Below, piece after piece: positions 1-10,200 of a stretch of DNA of 64,000 nucleotides. Positions within the stretch are counted from its first letter, which is position 1, and each line of letters begins with the position of its first letter. Source of the DNA: Sesbania bispinosa. Taxonomy: Eukaryota > Streptophyta > Magnoliopsida > Fabales > Fabaceae. The notes beneath the pieces were generated by a model. The model saw nothing but the letters and a program-made list of their open reading frames with translations, was not told the origin of the DNA and made no database searches. The stretch spans positions 1,240,001-1,304,000 of the forward strand of contig QLOH01000188.1 in the NCBI GenBank assembly GCA_026901365.1, written 5' to 3'. A program made the position numbers and the translations under genes.

Positions 1-235
1 CAAAAGGTCAGGTGCGCGAGTGAGACAAGTGTGAGAGAAATTTCCAAATTTTGTATCTGGAGGTGGGATTTGAAATCCCCTGATTTTAGATAAACAAAAT
101 TCTCCAAATAATTTCGATAATTTAAAATTCTGCAAATTTATTATCCAAAACAAGTTTTCATGAATCATTTTAAATTCCCACTTAAAATACATTACTCACT
201 TAAATTACTTCGTGTTATTACTTCATCCAAACACA

Positions 236-430
236 AAGGGAATGGTGTTCCTGATGCTATGGCAAACATAATTTGGACATGACAGACCAGTTTGTTGTTA
301 TTGATTCTTTGCCTAGTTTTGTTGTTTCTCAATTTCTGTTAGACGCTACCTCTGTAGGGGTTAGTAGAAGTTCTCTGAGTTGGTTGTTTAGTTGGGGCTT
401 AGCCCCTTTCTTTATATCACCAAATAAAAA
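236..430 (+). other. Possible 3' tail of a LINE (RNase H end), very degraded
   Basis: A short plus-strand stretch reads like the last part of a plant LINE RNase H domain (a GNGVPDAMAN-like motif, where the family usually has a G-V-ADALA pattern). A broken C-terminus and an A-rich segment follow. Stops interrupt every frame. This is a weak family resemblance only. The rest of 1-800 shows nothing else except the microsatellite at 498-551. Confidence 0.2.
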
Positions 431-495
431 ACCATAAATAATTTATTATCATAACTCATAAGTAAATAAAAACAATTGTCACCCGTGTGATGGTT

Positions 496-497
<2 letters not shown>

Positions 498-546
<49 letters not shown>

Positions 547-551
547 AAAAA
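498..551. repeat. (TAA)n microsatellite running into an A tract
   Basis: About a dozen TAA/ATA units are followed by a run of some 17 A. It could mark the 3' tail of a decayed retroelement just upstream, but no element end can be proven. Confidence 0.85.
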
Positions 552-804
552 ATTTGTGGCTCGGTTGATAACACAAACTGAAATTATAGGAAAAGCTCTC
601 GATCCCCACTAAACACACAAGGGCTGAGAAGCATTAACTGTGACTAAATCTCAAACAAGATTGTTATGGTAATTGGAGATACTTGTAGTTAATACAAAAA
701 AATAAAAATAAAAAATATGTAGTTTATTAAGAAAAAATATACAGTTTCACAATTTGATGGATTTTAATTACTGTATTGAAACATATGGAGGAGAAACTGG
801 ATTT

Positions 805-3221
805 TCATGAAAATTGAGGTGAGAGACCAAGTCTGTCCTCTAAGGTTACGTCATGGATGCTATATCTTTTGCGTTCTTCTGCGGAGGCACTCTGGTGAAT
901 GTAGTACTTCTGGGCATGACTAGCAACTTGCGTTGGAGTTTTTGACTTAACAAATTGTCTTGCAATATTATTCCAATCTCCTTTACCACATTGCTCAAGC
1001 CCAATAAGAAATGCCCTATCGCATAAAGACACAGGGAATTTGAAATTTGTAAGTGTGTATATATAGAACAAAAATTGAAGCAACTATATCGACATGATAC
1101 AAAATACTGTAATGCATCAAAAAGAATTTTTGGATTTTCCCTAGCCTGATTATAACTTTATTAGGAACCAAACCAAAACTTGAGTTCATGAAAAAACACT
1201 ACACACTTTATATAGTGATAGCATACAATTTTTTATACTCATAATGCAGATCTTTTATACTCACCTATGTTCATCTTCAGTCCAATACGTGTATTTCTTT
1301 TTCTGAAGGGAGGGAGCTTCATTTGGGGAAGGGGAGCCACGGTTTGGAACCAAATTATCAAGGCAATTTCGAAGTGCAACAAGACATAACTCACAAAAGG
1401 GTATGTCAATGTCCTGATCTATTGTCTGAAGTTTGTCCTTTAGCTCTAGCACGTTGTCTGGCAAGATTAGGGGTACTTGGTCTTGGAACCCATTGTTAAA
1501 ATTAACAAGCATGAATCCAGGTATTTCATGAGGCATATCATATAGTGGGTTTAGCTGGTACGTTTCTCGTGAAGGTTGAATGGGGTCAGAGATCAAGTCA
1601 TTTTTCCCAAAGTTTATGTCATGGATGCTTCTTCTTTTCTTTTCTTTTGTGATGTCACTATTGCGAATGAAGTACTTTTGGGCATGACTAGCAACTTGCA
1701 CTGGAGTTTTTGACTTAACAAATTGTCTTGCAATATTAATCCAATCTCCTTTACCACATTGCTCAAGCCCAATAAGAAATGACCTATCGCATAAAGACAC
1801 GGGGAATTTGAAATTTGTAAGTGTGTATATATAGAACGAAAATTGTAGCAACTATATTGACATGTAAAGTGTGTTGTTTTTTACTTGACAACATTTTCTG
1901 AAATACTTCTCCAATCTCCCCTACCATATTTCTGATGCCCAATAAGAAATAACCAATCACATAAGGATATATAAAATCATTGAACTGAGTTTTACATGAA
2001 AATGGAGATTCTCGTACATATCTTTACATGATTTGGTTTCACGTTAAAACTTGTACTAAACTTTAGATTTCTCAACGCAACTATTTCTAGCGTTGAAAAC
2101 GTGAACTTCAACTTTAAACCAAACATGCTCTCTCTCAAAATAATGTCACGAATAAAAAAATATTTGAATTTGTTCAAGCGTAATTATAACATTATTCGGA
2201 ATTAAACCAAAGTTTGAGTTCATGAAAAAGCACTACACCTTCTTTATATTATTATGAATATGAGATAATTTTCTTGTAATTCCAACTCTTAAAGAAACAC
2301 TTTCAATTTTTACATGTGAAAATTAACATTGTCATTAAAAGCATTTAACCTTAATTAGTCAAGAAAACAATAGCAAAGATGAGAATTTTTTCTTTTGTAA
2401 AATTATATCATGAAGAAAGATTTTTTTAAAAAAAAACATAAATGCATTTTTAGAACAAAATATATTTTCAACTTTATTGCATTGCAAAACTATATATTTT
2501 TATTTTGACAAGTTCATAACTTTTCTTTCCAATCTAATGGAAGGGAGCATACTAAATAACCATGATCATAATTGAAACAATGAAGTAAAAATAAAAAAAT
2601 TGAAAGGATAAAACAAATAAAAAATTAAAAAGAAATAAATTCAAGTCAGAACAATGGACAAGTCTCTCCTTTTTTAAAATTCTTCGCATTCAAAAAGTTC
2701 ACATAGAAAAATTTAAATATAAATAAAAAGTAAATGCCCTTTCTATGATACCTGTGTTCCTCTGTAGTCCAGCGCACCCTTTTCTTACTCGAAAGGGAAG
2801 GGGTCTTCTCTGAGTTTTGGAGTTGTTGAAGATATTGACACATCCTTTGTTGCTTTTGGAGTTGAAACTCTCTAAATTACATTAGTCTTCTAAATTTAAA
2901 CCAAAATAAAATTAGTCAATTCAATATCTCTAATAAAACCTAACTCACATAAACACTTAAATCTAATACTGTGAAAACTCGGTCCAATTAAAGATGCCTA
3001 TTAAATCTTTAGCTTCTCGAACCAAAATATAGATGCCTATAAAATATTTTGTTCTACAAGAAAATAAAAGAATGATGCTTATAATTATAAATTTACTTAC
3101 CTGTCTTGACAACTGCAACTCTATCTTTTTTTCTTCCACTTTCTTCCTTCCAAACCTGGTTGCGCCCCTTCTTTCTTCCTGACTTTGAGCTTCTCAATTT
3201 ATATACTCCAAACAATCTCAT
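805..3221 (-). CDS. MYB-related transcription factor with two SHAQKYF-type MYB domains
   Basis: Proposed exons on the minus strand are 3221-3101, 2869-2752, 1783-1265 and 1015-805. All junctions are GT-AG, phases match, and the product is 322 residues. Exon 1 is a short basic N-terminus and exon 2 has a Gln-rich stretch (residues 42-58). MYB domain 1 spans about residues 71-123 and is cut by an intron after the WTTEEH motif; it has W74, W94 and SHAQKYF at 112-118. A linker of about 120 residues follows. MYB domain 2 starts with WTEDEHR (247-253), again cut at the same codon, and ends with SHAQKYY (285-291). The family (DIVARICATA/MYB1R-like) binds DNA of the I-box/GATAAG type in the nucleus and usually has one such domain, or a SANT-like domain plus one. 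Two SHAQKYF domains in one frame is unusual. The start and exon 1 are the least certain parts; the SHAQKYF exons are clear. It could be two merged or decaying copies. Confidence 0.68.
1883..2250 (-). pseudogene. Decayed third copy of the SHAQKYF MYB exon and its intron flank
   Basis: Bases 1883-1970 align with the 5' part of exons 3 and 4 of the neighbouring MYB gene (the block coding for the FLIGLEQCGKGDW region), but the frame is broken and the SHAQKYF part is absent. Bases 2177-2246 match the intron sequence at 1144-1210. The whole stretch lies inside intron 2 of the MYB gene, so it is a relic of another round of the tandem duplication that gave the gene its second domain. Confidence 0.6.
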
Positions 3222-3309
3222 CAAAACATATCTTTTAAATCTTGAATTGCCTCTTATCTTATCAATTTTATCTTATTACTTATATAAGTTTAATATATAT
3301 ACACTAATA

Positions 3310-3460
3310 ATATAAAAAAATTAAAAAAAATACATTATCATTCAATAAAGTATCACCACATCATTTATTAAGCATAACATCTTATATTTTATTAAATTAA
3401 ATGATGTGCCAACACATTATATTACACTCCCAGTATATACATTATTAAATCCTACTTATA
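3310..3460. mobile_element. Short MITE-like repeat, copy 1 of 3
   Basis: An AT-rich inverted-repeat block with a CCACATCATTTATTAA-type left half and an AAATGATGTGCCAACACA-type right half. Related copies lie at 38218-38374 and 58478-58653. All three share the 'atgtgncaacaca' core and a TATTAAAT-type end. Non-coding; no target duplication is certain. Confidence 0.45.
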
Positions 3461-3654
3461 TATGTTCAAATTTGAAAAAAGTGTGATAGGTTTTACCATT
3501 ATCTAATCTCATTGAAGTTTATCTTTTATGTTTTAAATTTTGAATAACCTCTTATTTTTAATCAAAATTATTTGATGAATTTTATTTTTCAATTGGTGCG
3601 TCCTAATTTGAAAAAAAAAAGTCTTACCATCACAGAAAAGACTTCCACCAGACT

Positions 3655-4105
3655 ACACGTGTCACTCTCCTGTTTTGGCGATGACCGCCGCTCACCACCC
3701 CTCTGCCTTGGCCACCATCACTGTTAAGCCTGCACCCAGAAAAAACACAACCAGTAAAAGGAAAATCAGGAACACAGGAGCAAAGAGAGGGAGAACCACC
3801 AACCTACGCCCACCAGACAATCACCACCGCCGCGCCGTGCGAGCCGCACACCGCGCCCCTGGCCTTCACGCGGCGCGTCTTCGAACCTGTCGACCGCTCG
3901 GGACGGTCTGTACCACCGCCGTGCCACCCCTCACATCACCTAGCCGCCGCGGGACGCGGCCAATCCCCTCCCTGCTCCGTTGCGAGTCCGTCTCGCCACC
4001 GGGAAATCAGCCCCATAGCCGCAGTGCTGCTGGCGGCTGCCTCCCCTCAGCCACTGCTCCGCCCCCTTTGACCGCTCATTTCTCCGTTTGTAAACCCTAG
4101 CAGAG
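3655..4105 (+). other. GC-rich island with a proline/arginine-rich open frame (unassigned)
   Basis: Against AT-rich surroundings this segment is rich in CCGCC and CGCC words. It carries one frame of 141 codons (3675-4100) made mostly of P, R, A, T and S. I recognise no domain, and the composition is what GC-rich non-coding DNA gives. It may be a captured gene 5' region, a leader exon, or a Pack-type element cargo. A 30-base motif just upstream (about 3637-3672) recurs inverted at about 12928-12965. Confidence 0.3.
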
Positions 4106-4109
4106 AATG

Positions 4110-6050
4110 GGAGACTGTTTTCTTTTGGTGGTGTTTTTTGCTTTGGTCGAACTGATGCGTTTTAAGTGAATGCCCAATTGCCCATTATATTTTACAATGG
4201 TTTTTTTTTTTTTTTAGGTGGAAGATAGGTGAATAATCCAGTATGATGCCCAATTTTATTATGTGCTAATGATTTTAAATGTATTTTTATCCTTTTTATT
4301 ATTATTTATCTCTTTTTATAATTTATTTTTATTCATCATCTTATATTTTTGTAAATATTTATTTTACTTGCTCTTAGCAAAGGTAAATATTTGTTTAATA
4401 TGTATTTTAATTTTATTTGTTATTATAAATATCCACTTATTTGTAATTCGAGTTACATGTAAATATAGTTGGTTCAATTTACCTTTTTAATTTTATTTTA
4501 CAATAATAGTGTTTTTAAAGTCTAAAAAAAGTTGAGAAGTATACTCATTTATTAACTTCATAACTTGCGTGTTTGTAAATGAGATTTTTTTAAAAAATAA
4601 ATACATGAAATAATCAATTATGTTAAAAGAATGATATTTCTATTTTTTAACGTATTTTAAATTCAAAAAATATATTGAGTATAGTCATTTATTAAATCAA
4701 TAATGCGCGTAATCTCAAATCTCTTTTAAAATAGTTTTTTGAAAGGTAACGTTAATTAAATAATATTTCTATCAATAACGTTATAAGGTAATATTAAGTA
4801 TAGTTATTTACTAAAATACATGTAATTTTGAATATCTTTTAAAATAAATTTTCTCAAAAATGACATTAATTGAATAACATTTCTATCAATAATGTCATTT
4901 CAACGGTAAAAAGATTTGTTGTATAACCATTGCTAACTTAAATTCTTACCAAGAATAAACTTGGGTTCTGGAATAAACTGCTTTCAAATTTAACCTTTTT
5001 TTCAAAAAGGTAAAAATCAAAATAATGTTTCTTTTCTCAACTCTCTTTTCAAAATTAAAATTCCATCATATCAAAACTGAAAAACAAATGTCCTTTTTTC
5101 TACTTTAGGACTATATGGCTTTGATGTCTACATTACACCCGAGGATACGTAGGAGCGAAAACCAGACCATCAAACTAAATAAATAAAAAAAATATTTTCT
5201 TCTTTTTAATTCAAATTCAATTCCGTTTTCAATAAAAATTTGTCATTAATTCTAAAGATACAAAAATAAAATAAAAAATAACAAAACAACAATTTTGTCC
5301 ACCATGAGAGGCAGTCCTACTCCTATTGTTTTTTTTTTGTTTTATTATCACACTTTCATTTTTTATTTTATTATTATATTAAAATAGTTTTATCTTATTA
5401 TATATGTTCCTGTTTATCTATTTCACTACATAAAATAAATTAAAAAAATATAATAAATATGTTGATTTATATTAAATATAATGCATTTTTCAAATATATC
5501 ATTTATCTCTCTATTTTATTCAACAATGTTTTTATTTATTTTATCTCTTATCTATTTTATATATCTATTCTATTTACTCTATATTAAAATTATTCCCCAT
5601 ATTACAGGTGTTACGTTTTATCACTTACTTTTTTTTATTTTGTGTTTTTTTAATTCTCACTTGAGTAAAGTGATTTTTTTAAGAACATATATATTTTTCG
5701 GAGAGACATTCTTGCTCCTACCGTTTTCTCACTTGCCCTTTTTCTAGATTTTTCTCATTCTCAATTTAATAATGTGATTTATTAAAATATTAACATGATA
5801 TTAAATAATAAAATTATAAAAAATATATTAGTATAAGTAATTTTATAAATATATATGTATACAAGTATAAATATATGATTATTTTATAAATAATATATAT
5901 ATAAGTCAATTTGGATTGGATTGAATTGATTTTCAATCGTAGGATCCGAAAATCAATCCAATCAAATAAAATAATTTTGATTTTTGCAGTTTTCAATTTT
6001 TCGGTTCGCTTTAAGTTTTCGGTTTTCAAATTTGATAATTTGATTCTTAA
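4110..6050. other. AT-rich intergenic DNA, no gene seen
   Basis: Homopolymer runs and AT-rich words only. A loose inverted pair built on TTGGATTGGATTG and CAATCCAATCAA lies at 5910-5970. No coding exon with splice sites or RNA gene could be supported. Confidence 0.6.
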
Positions 6051-6056
6051 GTGTCA

Positions 6057-6962
6057 GACATCAATATACCAATCATACACTACACTCTTTTTTTATTACA
6101 AACATATATTATGCTGTAAAATGACCCTTAGTTTTTACAAATAAAATGATTTATTGACACATACTAATATATCAATCATATACTACACTCTTTTTTCATT
6201 ACAATCATATTCTACACTCTAGCATGGGCGTAGCCAAGGGGGCTGACAGGGGCCACGACCCCCAAAAATTTTCAATCTTTTTACCAATTATATTGATTTC
6301 ACATAAAATATTTTATTAATTATTAATCCGCCCCCAAAATATTTTGTAAATTTAATAGTATTACCTCTTTATAATTTTTCACTACTTGTATTGAGTCATC
6401 ATTTCTTTTTTATATATTCTTTATATTAATTATTTTTCCTTATTTAGAGATTATGTAGTCTTATTCAAAATTAAAGAAGATTGTGTTTTATTTGAATGTG
6501 ATTTTTAAATCTGCATGATAAAAAAATAAAAATTTTATAAGAATAAAGTGAAATTTTCTCTGATTTGATTTGAACTTTACTATTAGGTTAGATAATAAAA
6601 TTAAAAAATGATTTAATATTTTAGTTTTTTTATAAAAAACACGCAACTTCCAAATTTTACTCTTATATTGTAAGTTTTTTTCAATATCATTTTTTGTTAG
6701 TCAAACTCTATTGTATCCCCACCTTAACTAATCTAAAAATTATAAATGTTCAATAACTATGAGGGGTAAAGATAAAAAAATAATAAATGCATCTACAAAT
6801 TATAAAAAGTCTAAGAAAAATGATTAAATAAAATCATTGAAAAATCTTGTAATTAAAAAAAGACTCAATAAAGTATTTTATTCCAGTCCCTAATGAAAAT
6901 TTTTTTGCTACACCCCTTTACTCTAGAATGACCCTTAATTTTTATAAATAAAATGATTTATT
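6057..6962. repeat. Tandem duplication of about 100 bp, second unit split by a hAT-like insertion
   Basis: Unit 1 (6057-6155) runs from 'atcaatataccaatcatac' to 'aaaatgatttatt'. Unit 2 starts at 6156 with the same order of words, is interrupted at 6222, and resumes at 6927 ('aatgacccttaa') to 6962. The intact first unit serves as the pre-insertion reference for the element inside the second. Confidence 0.7.
6223..6918. mobile_element. Non-autonomous hAT-like element, 696 bp
   Basis: The left end reads CATGGGCGTAGCCAAGG and the right end, reversed, reads AAGGGGTGTAGCAAAA, a GGGCGTAGC-type hAT terminus. The 8-bp flanks are CACTCTAG (6215-6222) and TACTCTAG (6919-6926), 7 of 8 matching. It has no coding capacity: the inside is AT-rich with stops in every frame. 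Confidence 0.6.
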
Positions 6963-7264
6963 TATAAAATTATTTTATTTATTTATAGGATCGGCTTTGT
7001 AATTGAGATTTGAATAATTTAATATGAGGTTATAATTTCACACGTCTTTATATTTTCTTGTAAAAAAAAGATAATTTCAAAACATCTCAAAAACGACGGA
7101 AAAAAAAATGCACTCCACTCCTGCCATTATACGGTCGTATCCTTCTCAAAGAAAGAAAGAAAGACCCATTCTTTTCTCATCATCTTTGTCGTCCCTCTCT
7201 CATTACATTCATCTTCAATCTCTCTCTCTCTCTCTCCTTTCTGTCTCTCACTGAGAGAGTAACA

Positions 7265-10200
7265 ATGGAGGACCTGTGGAAGAGAGCTAAGACGTTCGCG
7301 GAAGAGGCTGCGAAGAAATCCCAATCCCTGAGCACCTCCTCCGCCACCGCCAAGTTCGCCGATCTCGTCTCCGAAACCGCCAAGAAATCCAAGGAGCTCG
7401 CCGCTGAGGCCTCCAAGAAAGCCGACCAAATCAAAATCGCCGCACTCAAGCAGGCAGATCAGATCAAATCCTACTCCGACACCATCGCCATTCCTCCCCA
7501 GCTCTCCGCCATTGCCGCCGCTGCCGCCACCGCCACCGCCGCCGCTCCACCCTCCGCTCCCCAGCAAGAAGACCTCGAAAAGTTCGGCGTCACCGACGAT
7601 CTCAGATCCTTCGTCAAAGGCCTCACTTCCACCACCTTCCACAACTTCCCTCTTAATTCCGGTAATTTCCAAAAACCATAGTTTGATTTCCATTTTTAAG
7701 TAAAAAAATTAAAACACCTCTTAATTTTAATTTTAAATTTAAATTTCCTCTGTTTCTTATATAAATACTTAAACATGAAAATGTAGATGAATCTGAGGCT
7801 TCTGATGAGCCCGCATCGGGCTCTAATGTTAGGAAGGATCTCAATGAGTTTCAAGAGAAGCATGCTACTCTTGTTTTAACTACTGTCAAGGTAAATTCAA
7901 TTTTTTTAATAATATATTTCTTTGAAAAGTTTCTTTACCTGGGTGTGTTTTATTGTGGATCGCCGTTGCAGGGGAGTTGCATTGTGTTTTAGTATATGCT
8001 TGTTAATTCATTTTTCGTGTGCTTAGAATCTATGAGACTGGATTATTCTAAAATTGATTGGGTTGTGTGTGGTGTAGGAATTCTGTGATACACGTTTTGG
8101 TTCCTGTATTCTTACTTGATTGTGATTCCTTTTGTGGTGTCTTGTGTGATTGCTTGGTAACACATTTCACTTCACATGTTTACTTCAGTAATGTGCCATG
8201 GGCATTGGAGCGAGTGAAGAGGAAACACCTATCTTTTAATAATAGTGTGTTAATGTGATTCTTTATTATACCTTTTACTTCACATGTTTACTTTAGAAAT
8301 ATGCCAAGGGCATGTGTAAGTGTGACTCGTGCAGGATAATTTAGCTAAATTTTCTTTTCTGGGAGGAAAATTAATGGTGCATGGTGAAGAAGTGCATGTA
8401 TTTTCCTGGTCTTTGTGCTTACTTCCATATGCTGTTTTTGTTTCATACTTTATTTTCACGGTTGGTGTTTTTGTTATAGTGTTTTTGTTATATTCTCGCT
8501 GTCATACACGGTCAATCCATTTGCTTTCTACATATATTGAAAGAAACTTGTCTATTATATCCCTCTGCCCCTGTTACCATGTGGCGATTAATTGAGTTTT
8601 TATTTCTTTGCAATGCCAGTTGTTTTTTATTGAGATAATTCATTAAAAGTAAAATCTGTTTCTTATTATATTGCAATGATGTATTACCATTTACCACCAG
8701 CAATGCATTATAAAACTGTTTTATCTATTTTAATTATTATTTCATTACAGGAAATTTCAAGGTTGAGATATGAATTATGTCCACGCGCTATGAAAGAAAG
8801 ACACTTTTGGAAGATATATTTCACTCTTGTCAACACTCATGTGGCTCCGTAAGTAGCATTTCATTTTAATGATTCATAGTTTTTTGTTAGATTTGTTAAT
8901 GAAGGTGAAAAAAAATGCTATTTTATGAAATATTTTTGTTTAAAACTCCATTCTTATATTGAAGAATAAATATTATGTAAAAGGAGAGGTACAAGAAAGA
9001 AAAATAGAAAATACACTAGTGATCTCTGCTGGCTTTTGCTATGTATGTTAAAATCAAATTTTTCAGAAATAACATAAAGATAATGTGGTGGAACAGCTTG
9101 TTTATTTTAATGATTCTAATGTTGTACAAATCAATTGGTTATGAGAATTGAGCCATGGAAATTGCATTTAAAATATTAACATTTTCTGTTTCCCTTTGTA
9201 TTATTATTTTATTTTATATGAAAATGTATATTAGGATGTATATATATTCTTCTCTGAAGTCAGGATTATAGGTATGTACTATTTTCTGAAAGATCTCAAT
9301 AGGCCAAATTGATAATTCTGGCTCGTGTCTAGATTCACTGGCATTTTGCATTGAAAGAGATGACACTAGAAAACTTTTATGGGAAGAAAAGGATAATTGC
9401 TGGTTCCAAATCTGGTTGGACAAGTATTTGACAAAGATCCTAATTTAGACTACAGAGCTAACTACCTAAGGCCTCTACCTGTGATGCATTAACTTTATTT
9501 TAATAGAGGCTGGTAATACTCAAGGAAAATGTGTGACTCTATGAGCAATATAAGATGAGTGTATTCAAGGAATGTGTAATTTAATACTGGAGATTAAGCC
9601 ACATGTTATGAGGAGATTGTAACCATAGTTATTAATCTCAAAGATTGGCATAGAGCAGCTGATCACAAAAATGCTATAGTGGGATGATAGCATGATGACT
9701 CTGTAGATTATAGATACAAGACAAATAATTTATGCTACACACCTACAAATGCTCAAAATAAGGAATTGTCCAAAATTAAAGAGGTGTTCATAATTAATAA
9801 TAAAAAGTCATAGTCTAAACAAACAATCACCATCATAAACGAAGATGATGGAGTTAATAATAATAAAAAATCAGAACAAATAGGGCATGTGAGTGTGAAG
9901 AACACAACTCAGGTTATGGAATAAAAAATTAAACAGAGACCTGCATGAACAGAGACTTTTGGGTGAGTTGTGGCCACTGGCCAGTGAGCAGTGGGTGTGT
10001 CAGAAGGAGAGGGTGTAAAAGGAGACCAACGTGAACAGAGAACCATGGGTGAGCAGTGTGTGTGCTGGAAGCCGGGCTTGGGCAGAAACCACCTGGGTGA
10101 GCAGTGGGTCACAGGTTGCACAAGTATTTAATGTATATCCTACTATAGATTATAGAGCTAACTAGCTAAGACTTCTTGGGATGCAATTAAATTTAATTTA

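Noticed and set aside
3675..4100. 141-codon frame as a real protein
   Set aside because: No domain, composition-driven residues and no flanking exon; kept only as a GC-rich island.
7127..7693. Antisense frames of 188 and 89 codons and a shifted sense frame
   Set aside because: They mirror exon 1 of the BSD gene; Gly-rich or Pro-rich products are shadows of its Ala/Pro-rich codons.
9909..10121. 70-codon minus-strand frame
   Set aside because: Lies in intron 3 of the BSD gene within local repeats.
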